Source: CAWJFJ01 sp963800065 (lineage in GTDB: Bacteria > Actinomycetota > Acidimicrobiia > Acidimicrobiales > UBA8190). Taken from it: a stretch of 64,000 bases of DNA. The translations under genes and the position numbers were made by a program. Shown here one piece after another: positions 16,259 to 25,325 of the stretch; positions within the stretch are counted from its first letter, which is position 1, and the number at the start of each line of letters is the position of its first letter. The notes beneath the pieces are model-generated. The model did no database searches. It was not told where the DNA came from and saw nothing but the letters and a program-made list of their open reading frames with translations. The stretch is from the NCBI GenBank assembly GCA_963800065.1, contig CAWCZO010000008.1:248001-312000 (forward strand). Direction: 5' to 3'.

Positions 16259-18626
16259 GACGGCGTCTCGGGGGCGGTGACGATGGACAGCAAGGTGTCG
16301 GCCAGGTCATCGAACTGGTGGGTGCCGGCGAAGGCCATCCCCGCCTCGGAGAGCCGACGGCGGTCGTCGGGATGGTCGAGGAGCCAACGGAGTCGTTCGG
16401 CGATGACGGGGGCTTCGACAGAAGAGACGTGGGACACCGTTGCATCGCCGTACTCGGTCGCCGTGGCCAGACTGGTGACGACGGGAACACCGGCGGCCAG
16501 GCACTCGAGGACGGCCGCCGACGTCTCGCCGCTGGCCGAGTCCCGTAGCTGAACGGCTAGCGTCGCCCGGTCGAGCCACTCCCGCCATCCGGATGCGTCG
16601 ACGGCGCCGGTCACGGTGACGTGATCGGTGATGCCCCGGGCCCGGGCCCGGTCACCGATGACCTGGACCAGGATCGGGGGACACGGCCCCACGAAACTGA
16701 CCCGGCATCCGGCCAGGGCGGCGGCATCGATCAGGAGGTCCGGTCTCTTGGCCATCGACACCACACCGAAGGCGACGACGACGGGGTCGTCGTCGCCTTC
16801 GGAGCCCGATAGACGGGGTCCGGCGGCGGAGACGGGCGGGCAGGCAGGGGGCAGGACGTGGATAGGGGGGTGGTGGGCCAGGGGCGCCAGGTCGAGCAGC
16901 ACGAGACGGCGGGCCACCTCCGAGTTCACGAGCAGGCCCCGGCAGCGTTCGGTCAGCAAGGGCAGAAAGCCCACGCCGGCCTGGACGAGTTCGAGAACGG
17001 AGCGCCCGGCCCGGGCGGTGGCGCCGACAGGCGCCCGCCCCGGATAGGACCTCTCCACCAGCCACCGCATCTCCCGGGCGAAGTCGTCGTCGTCGGACCC
17101 CGACAGAGCGGTGACGGCGACGGCGGGAAGCCGCACCTCGTGGAGCCACAGCCAACCCGGGTAGCGCAGGGCCAACTCGATGGTGGGCAGGTGCCCGTCG
17201 GAATTGCCGAGGGTGTAGACGACGGCGTCGTACGAGGCCGGCCGGGCGTCGATCCCGAAGGCGGCGGCCGAGATGTGGCCCACCCCGTCGGGCAGGTCCG
17301 GTGACGCCACCAGCGGGGAGACGGCGTCGATCGCCACACCCGGCGGGGCCGTCCGAAGGAGTCGTTCGTTGTAGAGGGCGATGCCCCCGGCGAGGGGGGG
17401 AGCGGTCCGACCAGGGCCAGGCGAGGCCGCGCCGACGGCGGGCCCCAGGCGGCGGCGGGCAGGTTTCGGCCGAGCTCGTCCAGTGCCGCCGCCGTCCGCG
17501 CCGCCACGGCGTCCCAGGTCGAACGGGTGGCCAGCTCCCGTTGGGCGGCCAGGATGACGGCACGTCGTTCGTCGTCGGCGAGAACCCCGGCGATGGCGCT
17601 GGCCATCGCCTCGGTGTCGGACGGGTCGAACGTGGCCAGCGGGGTGGCGGCCGCCTCGATCAGAGCGGTGGTGGCCGAGGCCAGCGCCGGTGTCCCGCAG
17701 GCGGCTGACTCGAGGACGGGGAAGCCGAATCCCTCGGCCCGCGACGGTGTTACCGTCACCGCCGCCCGGCGGTAGCAGGCCCGCAGCACGTCGTCGGCCA
17801 CCGGTCCCGTCATGATCACGCGGTCTCCGAGGCCCGCCCGCCGGGCGGCGTCGGCCAGTCGGGCCTGCCAGGCGACGGTGAGATGGCCGACGACGACGAG
17901 GTGGACGTCCACGCCGCCTCCCACCACCTGTCCCATGGCGGCCACGAGCTCTTCCATGCCCTTGCGGGCGTCGCTTCCGCCCACGGTGAGGACGAAGGGT
18001 TTGTTCCCCAGGGTGTCGAGCCAGTAGTCGAAGAGTTCCTGGTCCGTGCCGTCGATCGGCGTGAAGAAGGGCGACACGCCGGCTCCCACCGTCACCACCC
18101 GGGTCGGGTCGCACTCGAGCAGTTCGATCGCCTCGCGGCGCGTGTACTCGGAGTTGGTGAGGATGAGATCGGCCGATGCCACCCACGCCGCCCGGATGCG
18201 GTACCGATCGAGGTGGGCGGGGGAGGGGAGGTAGTGACCCGGATCGCGCAGCGGGATCAGGTCGTGCAAGGTCACGACCCGCGCCACACCGGCGTCGGCC
18301 CAGTGGGGGACGACGACGAGCACCGACGGATCGGTCGGTCCCGTGTGCAGGAACGGCGCCGGGACGTGGTGGGCGACGGGCGCGCCTCCGGCCAGCAGCC
18401 GGCGCAACTCTCCGACGGAGTCCCACCGGGCCAGGCCCGTGGCGGCGATGTCGGCCGGCAGTCCCGCCGGCGGGGGCAGCTCGGGAGCGAGGAGGGCGGC
18501 GGCCACCCGCCCGGCACGGGCCAGGGCCTCGGTGTGCCCGGCCACGTACCTCCCGATGCCTCTGTCGGCGAACCCGTCGATCTGTAACGCCTGCACGTCG
18601 ACCGCCAGGCGGACGGGGGTGGTCAA
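16255..18626 (-). pseudogene. Double GT4 glycosyltransferase with a frameshift between its two modules
   Basis: Two GT-B glycosyltransferase modules are read in different frames. The first runs from TTG 18626 ('LTTPVRLAVDVQALQIDGFADRG', with 'SRAEGFGFPVLESAACG') to about 17390. The second continues to 16255 with 'GIALYNERLLR', 'VVAFGVVSMAKRPDLLIDAA' and 'ETSAAVLECLAAG'. The joint sequence 'LALVGPLPPSPG | GIALYNERLL' is one continuous motif in homologues, and it is broken at runs of five C (17384-17388) and seven G (17394-17400). One extra base would restore a protein of about 790 residues. It could be a sequencing error, a true mutation or slippage. The TTG overlaps the upstream stop (TTGA), and the end overlaps the next start (GTGA). 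Confidence 0.8.
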
Positions 18627-18919
18627 CGAATGCCGGGCTCGGTCGCCCCGAGCATGCGCTCGATCTCCTCGAACCTCCTCGCCGTGCGGGCGTCGGACTC
18701 GACCAGGCGCAATGAATGCTCGGTCGACGTGGCGGCGCGAGCGGCGCTCGCCTCCACCACCGCCTGCATCTCGTCGAGGCGTGCGCTCAGGGCCTCGAGA
18801 CGGCCGCTGACCTCGGTCACCTGTGCGAGCGTCTGCGCGAACACATGGCGTTCGATCCACCCCAGTGCCCGTTGCAGGAAGCGCTTCACGGTCCGTAAGG
18901 ATTGTCGTGTTGTTGACAA
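18623..18919 (-). CDS. Small coiled-coil protein at the head of the glycan operon
   Basis: The 98-residue protein has a basic N-terminus ('RTVKRFLQRALGWIERHVF') and then heptad-like helices from about residue 30 to 90 ('EVSGRLEALSARLDEMQAVVE', 'ARTARRFEEIERML'). No catalytic motif is visible. The start used is TTG 18919; a GTG at 18889 is possible. Its TGA overlaps the TTG of the double glycosyltransferase, which supports it being a real gene. Short coiled-coil proteins often precede glycosyltransferases in actinobacterial glycan loci and may organise the enzymes, but this role is inference. Confidence 0.6.
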   Translation of the reverse strand: MSTTRQSLRTVKRFLQRALGWIERHVFAQTLAQVTEVSGRLEALSARLDEMQAVVEASAARAATSTEHSLRLVESDARTARRFEEIERMLGATEPGIR

Positions 18920-19081
18920 GCGTCAAGGATGCCGACTTCCAAGGTTCCTGACCAGCCCGGAGGTGCATATGGGGTCCTCGGAGCATCGACGGGCGACGGT
19001 CAAGGTTCCGCACCCAAGCGTCGATGACGAAAGGGACGCACACCGGGGGGCGTCCCCTCTGACGCGGTACGAGGACGGTAG

Positions 19082-21427
19082 ATGACCAAGAACACAAACA
19101 CGAACGATCTCTTCGCCACGACAGGACGCGGTCGGCATGGCCGACTCCACCGGGTGGGCACCCTGATCCGCCACCGAGGTCCATGGCGGTCACTGGCGGC
19201 CGTCTCGCTGATCGGCGCCACCACGGCGCTGGCGCTGCCCTCGAGCGGGCCCCTGACCGCCATCCAGACGGTGGACGTCGCCCACACCATCTCTCTCTCC
19301 GAGGTGTGGGCGCAGAACGCGCTGCCCGATGGCGCCCAGCCGATCGCACTGTCCTCGCCCAACATCGCCAATCTTCCTGGCGGTCCCGCCGTGGTCGTCG
19401 GTGACCGGACCGGTTACGTCTATGCCATGTCCTTGGCCACCGGGAACCCGGTACCGGGCTGGCCCGTGAGCACCGGCGGTGTCCCCGTCGACTCGACGCC
19501 GTCGGTGGCCGACACCTCGGGATCCGGTCTCGACACCGTCTTCGTCGGGGTGGGCAACGCCGCCACCCCCACCGAGGGGGGCTACATGGCCATCGATCCG
19601 CAGGGTGGCACCCAGTGGTTCACCAACGTCCAGAACCCGGCGACCGATACCGCCCCCGCCCATGCCGTTCAGGCATCGCTGGCCGTGGGCGACCTCGAAG
19701 GCGGCACCGACGTGGTGGCGGGATCGCTCGGCGAGGTGGGAGAGGCCATGAACGCCAGCACCGGTGGCGTCCTGTCCGGATACCCGTGGTTCCAGGGCGA
19801 CAGCAACTTCACGACCCCCGCTCTCGCCGATATCTACGGCAACGGCCAAACCGACGTCATCGAGGGCGGCGACTCCACGGCGGGCGTCGCCTACGGACAG
19901 ACGTACAGCAACGGCGGACATCTGCGCGTCGTTCTCCCGACGGGCAACGCCATGCAGGGGAGCCCCAGTGGTGGGGTGGTCTGCCAGTACAACACCGACC
20001 AGACGGTGGAGTCATCGCCGGCCGTCGGCGAGTTCCTGGCCGGCGGTGCCGTCGGCATCGTCTTCGGTACCGGTGCGACCTATGCGGGAGCGTCGGCCAC
20101 CGATGACGTCATCGCCTTGAACTCGCACTGCGGTGCCCAGTGGTCGGCCAAGCTCGACGGAGTCACCACCAGCAGCCCGGCCCTCGCCGACGTGTCGGGC
20201 AACGGGCAGCTGCAGGTCATCGAAGGCACCACCAGCGGCACGGTGTGGGCGCTCAACGGGACGAACGGTGCTCCCATCTGGCACACGTCGGTGGGCGGCG
20301 AGGTGATCGGCTCCGTCACCACCGCCGATCTGAGCGGGGGCGGCTACCAGGACGTCATCGTGCCGACGACCCTGGGGGTGCAGATCCTCGACGGCAAGTC
20401 GGGCCAGATCGTGGCCACCATCGGGCAGGACATGGGGTTCCAGAACTCCCCGCTCGTCACCGACGATGCCAACGGGACCATCGGCATCACCATCGCCGGG
20501 TACAACACCTCCGAAGGGGACCAGGGTGAGGTCGTGCACTACGAGGTCAGAGGATCGAACGGATCCGGGGTGGACGCCGCCGGAGCGTGGCCCATGTTCC
20601 ACCACGACCCGCAGCTGACCGGCGATGCCGGCACGCCTGCCGTCGTCATCCAGGTGCCGTGCTCCGCCCCCAGCGGGACGCTGTACGGGTACGACATGGT
20701 GGCCAGCGACGGTGGCGTCTTCAACTACGGGAACCTGCCCTTCTGCGGTTCCACCGGCAACATCGTCCTCTCGGCCCCCATGGTCGGCATCGCCACCACG
20801 CGCGACGGTGGCGGCTACTGGGAGGTGGCCTCCGACGGGGGGATCTTCGCCTTCGACGACGCCGGGTACTACGGCTCCATGGGCGGGCACCCACTGGTCA
20901 AACCGATCGTCAGCATGGCGGCCACACCGGACGGAAAGGGCTATTGGCTGGTGGCCTCCGACGGGGGGATCTTCGCCTTCGGTGACGCCGGGTTCTACGG
21001 CTCCATGGGCGGGCACCCTTTGACCAGGCCCATCGTGGGCATGGCCACCACCGCCGACGGCAAGGGCTACTGGGAGGTGGCCTCCGACGGGGGGATCTTC
21101 GCCTTCGGTGACGCCAGGTTCTACGGCTCCATGGGTGGACACCGGCTGAACAGGCCCATCGTGGGCATGGCCGCCGACGATGCCACCGGGGGCTACTGGG
21201 AGGTGGCCTCCGACGGCGGGATCTTCGCCTTCAACGCCCCCTTCCTGGGGTCGACCGGCGCCGACCGGCTGAACAAGCCCGTGGTGGGCATGCAGGCGAC
21301 GCCCGACGGCCGGGGCTACCGGTTCGTGGCCTCCGACGGTGGCATCTTCGCCTTCGGCGAGCCGTTCTACGGCTCGACGGGGGGGATCCGGTTGGTGAAG
21401 CCCGTGGTGGGAATGACCGGCTTCTGA
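19082..21427 (+). CDS. Secreted repeat protein: FG-GAP/PQQ-like beta-propeller plus 'SDGGIFAFGD' repeats
   Basis: The 781-residue protein has a long basic N-terminus and a signal helix near residues 36-55 ('SLAAVSLIGATTALALP'). Residues about 90-510 contain propeller-like repeats ('VVVGDRTGYVYAMSLATGNPV', 'VVAGSLGEVGEAMNAST', 'VIEGTTSGTVWALNGTNGAP'). The last 250 residues contain about six units of roughly 40-43 residues with 'GYWEVASDGGIFAFGDAxFYGSMGG'. The same C-terminal module ends the SpoIID-like protein at 29.2-31.3 kb. The role is probably surface or wall-associated binding. The ATG at 19082 has GAGGA upstream. It is divergent from the glycan operon and convergent with another. Confidence 0.88.
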   Translation: MTKNTNTNDLFATTGRGRHGRLHRVGTLIRHRGPWRSLAAVSLIGATTALALPSSGPLTAIQTVDVAHTISLSEVWAQNALPDGAQPIALSSPNIANLPGGPAVVVGDRTGYVYAMSLATGNPVPGWPVSTGGVPVDSTPSVADTSGSGLDTVFVGVGNAATPTEGGYMAIDPQGGTQWFTNVQNPATDTAPAHAVQASLAVGDLEGGTDVVAGSLGEVGEAMNASTGGVLSGYPWFQGDSNFTTPALADIYGNGQTDVIEGGDSTAGVAYGQTYSNGGHLRVVLPTGNAMQGSPSGGVVCQYNTDQTVESSPAVGEFLAGGAVGIVFGTGATYAGASATDDVIALNSHCGAQWSAKLDGVTTSSPALADVSGNGQLQVIEGTTSGTVWALNGTNGAPIWHTSVGGEVIGSVTTADLSGGGYQDVIVPTTLGVQILDGKSGQIVATIGQDMGFQNSPLVTDDANGTIGITIAGYNTSEGDQGEVVHYEVRGSNGSGVDAAGAWPMFHHDPQLTGDAGTPAVVIQVPCSAPSGTLYGYDMVASDGGVFNYGNLPFCGSTGNIVLSAPMVGIATTRDGGGYWEVASDGGIFAFDDAGYYGSMGGHPLVKPIVSMAATPDGKGYWLVASDGGIFAFGDAGFYGSMGGHPLTRPIVGMATTADGKGYWEVASDGGIFAFGDARFYGSMGGHRLNRPIVGMAADDATGGYWEVASDGGIFAFNAPFLGSTGADRLNKPVVGMQATPDGRGYRFVASDGGIFAFGEPFYGSTGGIRLVKPVVGMTGF

Positions 21428-21456
21428 CCACGCCGATGAGCGACGTCGTCGACCGA

Positions 21457-22665
21457 TCAGGCGGTGACGGGGGCCGCTGAGCGACCGCGCTCACAGACCG
21501 CCGTCAGGAAACCGGCGTAGCGACGGATCAGGGCCGGCCACTGGTAGAAACGCAGCACGTAGTCATGGCCCCGGGTCCCGAGGAGGGCCCGGAGCCCGGC
21601 GTCGGAGCACAGGCGTTCGAGGACGATCTCGAACTCACGGAACGAGCCGAACCACAGGCCGCCACCGGACCGCTCGCAGTGCTCGCGGGTGGGATCGCAG
21701 GTGGCGTTCACGATCACCGGGACCGACTGTTCCCAGGCCTCCAGGACGACCAGGGAGAAGGACTCGAGAGCCGACGGGGACACCGCCACCAGCGCGTCGC
21801 GCACCAGATCCCATTTGTCGGCTTCGCCGACCACTCCGGTGAGGACGATGTCCTCGTGCTCGGGGATCGACGCCGACACCGGCCCCACCAGAGCCAGCGC
21901 CAGCGGGCCCGGGTGCCGTTCCTTGTAGAGGCGGAAGAAGCGGGCCAGCATGGCCGATCCCTTGTGCTCGTCGACGCGTCCGACGCTCACCACGTAGGGC
22001 CGGTCCCCGATGCCGAGGATGTCGGCCCCCGCCCGCCCCCCTTCGACGACCGCCCCCACGCCGAGACCGAGGACGATCTGAGGGATCTGGGCCACGCGGT
22101 GGACGCGTTGCACGAGCCGGCGCTCGGCGGCCGTGTGGTAGCAGACGGCGTCGGCGTCGGCGAACGTCGGTCCGAACACGGGCAGGTAGAGAGCGGGCTC
22201 GTCGTGAGCGGCCGGGTGGAGCACGCGGGGTACCGACACGACCTCCATCCCGACCACGGTGGGGTAGTAGAGGTAGGGGTAGAAGGCGACGACGTCGGCG
22301 TCACCGGCGGCCAGCGCCTCCACCAGGTCGAGCGTCACCGGCCCGTTGCACTCGAGCCACCGCCGCGCCTCGGTCATGCTGGCCCGGGCCGGTGCCGGTC
22401 GCAGGCGGCCGTCGATGTCGTAGAACTCCGACACCCGGCCCGAGGCCGATCGGAACCGGTGGACGGTCACCCCGTTGAGCACGCTGTCACCCGGCGCCAG
22501 GACGTCGTCCCATGTGATGTGATCGAGGGCGCAGGTGGAGAAGACCTCGACCGTCCAGCCGCACTCGGCCGTCAGGTGCTCGGCCAGTTGCCGGGCCGCC
22601 GTCTCCGCTCCTCCCATCACCTCGGGCCCGTAGCGGGGGGTGACGAAGGCGACCTTCGGCGTCAC
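21457..22665 (-). CDS. GT4-family glycosyltransferase
   Basis: From GTG 22665 the protein has 402 residues: 'VTPKVAFVTPRYGPEVMGGAE' at the N-terminus, 'YVVSVGRVDEHKGSAML' at the start of the donor domain and 'SALESFSLVVLEAWEQSVPV' as the E-x7-E signature. It is a paralogue of the gene at 15038-16258, including the unusual 'CERSGGGLWFGSFREFE' region, so the two probably arose by duplication. The GTG overlaps the TGA of the upstream methyltransferase by four bases. The longer upstream reading frame is out-of-frame sequence of that methyltransferase gene. Confidence 0.92.
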   Translation of the reverse strand: MTPKVAFVTPRYGPEVMGGAETAARQLAEHLTAECGWTVEVFSTCALDHITWDDVLAPGDSVLNGVTVHRFRSASGRVSEFYDIDGRLRPAPARASMTEARRWLECNGPVTLDLVEALAAGDADVVAFYPYLYYPTVVGMEVVSVPRVLHPAAHDEPALYLPVFGPTFADADAVCYHTAAERRLVQRVHRVAQIPQIVLGLGVGAVVEGGRAGADILGIGDRPYVVSVGRVDEHKGSAMLARFFRLYKERHPGPLALALVGPVSASIPEHEDIVLTGVVGEADKWDLVRDALVAVSPSALESFSLVVLEAWEQSVPVIVNATCDPTREHCERSGGGLWFGSFREFEIVLERLCSDAGLRALLGTRGHDYVLRFYQWPALIRRYAGFLTAVCERGRSAAPVTA

Positions 22666-23675
22666 CGACGACCTGGTGGTGACGAATGGCGACGTCCCAC
22701 CACCAGATAGTCGCGTCCGTCGGGGCCGGCGGTCACCGTGGACCGCATCCCCAGTTCGTCGAAGAGGTGGGGCCACGTGGTGGATCGATAGGGCCGGGCC
22801 TGGACGAGGTCGGCCTCGGGCGGCGCGTCGGCCTCGTCCCAACTCGACGGGGCCAGAGAGTGGACGACGAGGACGCCGTCGGGGGCCAGCGCCGTCACGG
22901 CGGCCTCGAGGACGTGGCGGCGCTCGCCGTGTCCCGACCCCTCCATGAGTCCCGACAGCACCACCCCCCCGAGGACGCCGGCCTGGACGGCCCCCAGGTG
23001 TCCGAGGACGGGTTCTTCGCGCAGGTCCAGATCCCCGAGCTCCTGGTCGGCCACACGGCCGGGTCGGGGATCGACCCCGTACCCGTCGACCTCGTTCGCC
23101 GCCAGCACCGTCACCAGCCATCCCTCCCCGCAGGCGGCGTGGAGCACACGACGGCGGCACCCGGCGAGCTCTCCGGTCACCGTGGGCACCCACCACGCCC
23201 CCGGGCGGTGCGCCCAGGCGACGTCGATGACGACCGAGGGCGGCACCTCCACGGCCTCGACCTTGCGGGTGAGTTCGGCCAGCTGGTGGTCGAGGATGTG
23301 CAGCGAGCGGCTGACGGCCGTGGTGAACTGACTGATCTGGTGGGTGATGAAGCGGAGGTACCAGAAGTTCATGGAGCGGATGCTCTTCTTGACGATGGCG
23401 CCACCGGGACGGCTCGACTCCACCGGGACGACAGGGTCGATGAAGGCGGCGCCATCGACCAACCGGAGGACCTCGTGCAACTCCTGGCGCGTGCTCCCGA
23501 GCGGCGCGTGCTCCAGGAAGAGGGCCTCGAGCTCGCTCTCCAGCTGCGGCGGCAGATCGCCCGAGGCGCGCCGCCGCTTCACCTCCTCGTCGATCTCGGC
23601 CCGGACCCGCGTCAGGTAGGCCCGATCGTCATCCTCGACACCGCCGGCGGAGGTCCCTGGGGCTTCGTCGTTCAC
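22662..23675 (-). CDS. Methyltransferase-like protein with helical N-terminus
   Basis: From GTG 23675 the protein has 337 residues. Residues about 10-130 are charged and helical ('VRAEIDEEVKRRRASGDLPP', 'LESELEALFLEHAP'), a leader seen in glycan-locus methyltransferases. Residues about 155-330 resemble a Rossmann methyltransferase, but motif I is degenerate ('VLHAACGEGWLVTVLA') and the acidic loop is 'GYGVDPRPG'. SAM binding is therefore likely but not certain. The GTG is fixed by GAGGAGG five bases upstream (23681-23687), and the upstream gene stops just before that. It overlaps the next glycosyltransferase by four bases. Confidence 0.75.
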   Translation of the reverse strand: MNDEAPGTSAGGVEDDDRAYLTRVRAEIDEEVKRRRASGDLPPQLESELEALFLEHAPLGSTRQELHEVLRLVDGAAFIDPVVPVESSRPGGAIVKKSIRSMNFWYLRFITHQISQFTTAVSRSLHILDHQLAELTRKVEAVEVPPSVVIDVAWAHRPGAWWVPTVTGELAGCRRRVLHAACGEGWLVTVLAANEVDGYGVDPRPGRVADQELGDLDLREEPVLGHLGAVQAGVLGGVVLSGLMEGSGHGERRHVLEAAVTALAPDGVLVVHSLAPSSWDEADAPPEADLVQARPYRSTTWPHLFDELGMRSTVTAGPDGRDYLVVGRRHSSPPGRR

Positions 23676-23686
23676 GTGAACCTCCT

Positions 23687-24592
23687 CTAGGGGACCGGCG
23701 TCCGGCACAGGTAGCTCAACAGGTAACAACTCTCGATGTCGGCGAAGAGGCCTCGCTTCGTCGCCACCTCGGTCAGCGAGAACTCTCCGGCGGCCAGGCT
23801 GCCGCCGGCGTGGTTCAGTCCCTTCGCCTCCAGGATCTGGAATCCGCTCGAGCGGAGCTTGTCAGCCATCTCGGCGTGGGTGTACTCGTGGTCGTGATCG
23901 GGGTCGATGAACCCGGCCTGCTGCAGACGGCAGACGGTGGCGTTCGGGGTGTCGAGAGCCAGGTACCCGCCGGGCTGCAGGACGCGTGCGACCTCGGTCA
24001 GAACCTTGTCGGCGACGTCCACGGGCACGTGCTCGATGCTCTGGCCGCTGTAGACGAGGTCGAACGACGCATCGGGGTAGGACGAGAGGTCCGCCATGGA
24101 GTGGTAGTGGTAGTGCACGGGCCCCAGTGGTGACTCGACGACGTGGCGGTCGTGATCCTCCTTGTAGAGCTCGTTGCGGTCGCTCTGGGGCAGGTCCACC
24201 ACGACGAGCTGTTCAAAGGGATAGGGGTAGCCCATCAAGACCATGGCCCCGTGGGACACACCGAGGGCGGTACCCCCCAGGTCGAGGATATGACGGGCCC
24301 GGGGCAGCGAACGGACAAAGACGCTCCGGCTGAAGTGGAGGGAGGCGCCCAGCTCGGTGAACGGGACACCGTTCCACCATTCACCCGACGACATGATCCA
24401 CTCGGCCAGCTGGGCCGGCGACAGGCTGCCGCCCTCGAGGCCCGGGAGGTACGACGCCACGCCGGCGGGGTCGGGCTCGCGGTGCAGGAGGAGCTCGTAG
24501 ACGACGGCCAGGGCCTGTGGCCCCGAAAGGCCGGCCAGCACGCTGCGTGGCTTCTTCCCGAATCGGCGTCCCAATCGTTTTCCTCGCGTCAC
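23687..24592 (-). CDS. SAM-dependent methyltransferase with N-terminal DUF4214-like domain
   Basis: From GTG 24592 the protein has 301 residues. Residues about 15-75 look like DUF4214 ('VVYELLLHREPDPAGVASYL', 'WIMSSGEWWN'), a helical module common in secreted and glycan-related proteins. Residues about 100-260 are a Methyltransf_11 domain with 'HILDLGGTALGVSHGAMVL', 'FDLVYSGQSIEHVPVDVADK' and 'VLQPGGYLALDTPN'. Motif I has 'LGGTALG' instead of 'GCGxG'. A longer start at 24670 would run into the divergent clpP promoter, so 24592 is preferred. It heads a three-gene minus operon. Confidence 0.82.
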   Translation of the reverse strand: MTRGKRLGRRFGKKPRSVLAGLSGPQALAVVYELLLHREPDPAGVASYLPGLEGGSLSPAQLAEWIMSSGEWWNGVPFTELGASLHFSRSVFVRSLPRARHILDLGGTALGVSHGAMVLMGYPYPFEQLVVVDLPQSDRNELYKEDHDRHVVESPLGPVHYHYHSMADLSSYPDASFDLVYSGQSIEHVPVDVADKVLTEVARVLQPGGYLALDTPNATVCRLQQAGFIDPDHDHEYTHAEMADKLRSSGFQILEAKGLNHAGGSLAAGEFSLTEVATKRGLFADIESCYLLSYLCRTPVP

Positions 24593-24645
24593 GGAAGCGG
24601 GCCGTACAGCGCCGGAGGCTGGCCGATCGAGGCCGGCATCCGGGG

Positions 24646-24651
24646 TAGCCT
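24646..24651 (+). promoter_or_regulatory. -10 element TAGCCT, leaderless start of the ClpP gene
   Basis: TAGCCT is followed by seven bases and then ATG 24659, so the transcript should start at or next to the initiator codon. Confidence 0.5.
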
Positions 24652-24658
24652 CGTGCGC

Positions 24659-25300
24659 ATGGCACCCCATTCCACGCGCCCCCCGTCTGTCCTGGTCGCC
24701 GGCTCCGGTCCTTCCATGCGGACCAACAACCTAACCGACCTCGCCTCGGCTGACGTCTTCCAGCGGCTCCTCAAGGAGAGGATCATCTTCCTCGGCAGCG
24801 CCATCGACGAAACGCTGGCCAACCACGTCTGTGCGCAGCTCCTCCTCCTCGCCGCCGAGGACGCCGAGAAGGACATCAACCTGTACGTGAACTCCCCCGG
24901 GGGGTCGGTCACCGACGGTCTGGCCATCTACGACACCATGCAGTACGTGAGCTGTGACGTGAGCACCATCTGCGTGGGCCTGGCCGCCTCGATGGGTCAG
25001 TTCCTCCTGTGCGCCGGGGCTCCGAACAAGCGCTTCGCCCTTCCCCACAGCCGCATCCTCATGCACCAGCCCTCGGGCCAGATGCAGGGGCAGGCCACCG
25101 ACATCGCCATCCAGGCCGAGCAGATCGTCTACCTGAAGCGGATGATGGCCGAGCGGATCTCCTTCCACACGGGCCAACCCATCGAGCGTATCGAGGCAGA
25201 CTCGGACCGGGACCGCTGGTTCACGGCGGAAGAGGCCAAGGACTACGGCTTCATCGACCGCGTGATCGAGCACTCGGCCGCCCAGCCGGCCGCCCACTGA
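24659..25300 (+). CDS. clpP: ATP-dependent Clp protease proteolytic subunit (ClpP paralogue)
   Basis: The 213-residue serine peptidase of family S14 has the oxyanion 'YVNSPGGSVTDGLAIYD', the nucleophile Ser111 in 'VGLAASMGQFLL', His136 in 'ILMHQPSG' and the Asp-bearing 'DSDRDRWFTAEEAKDYGFID'. All three catalytic residues are present. The N-terminus carries about 20 extra residues before the usual 'TNNLTDLAS-x-DVF' start, perhaps a propeptide. It stands without clpX or a second clpP, next to a polysaccharide exporter, so it is probably an additional paralogue rather than the main clpP1P2 pair. The ATG at 24659 follows a -10 element directly. Confidence 0.92.
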   Translation: MAPHSTRPPSVLVAGSGPSMRTNNLTDLASADVFQRLLKERIIFLGSAIDETLANHVCAQLLLLAAEDAEKDINLYVNSPGGSVTDGLAIYDTMQYVSCDVSTICVGLAASMGQFLLCAGAPNKRFALPHSRILMHQPSGQMQGQATDIAIQAEQIVYLKRMMAERISFHTGQPIERIEADSDRDRWFTAEEAKDYGFIDRVIEHSAAQPAAH

Positions 25301-25325
25301 ACGTCGCCGACACCTCGGAGCATTC

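Noticed and set aside
16953..19349. 798-codon frame read as one protein reaching to 19349
   Set aside because: Only the part from 18626 to about 17390 is glycosyltransferase. The first 240 codons cross the coiled-coil gene and the divergent secreted protein gene.
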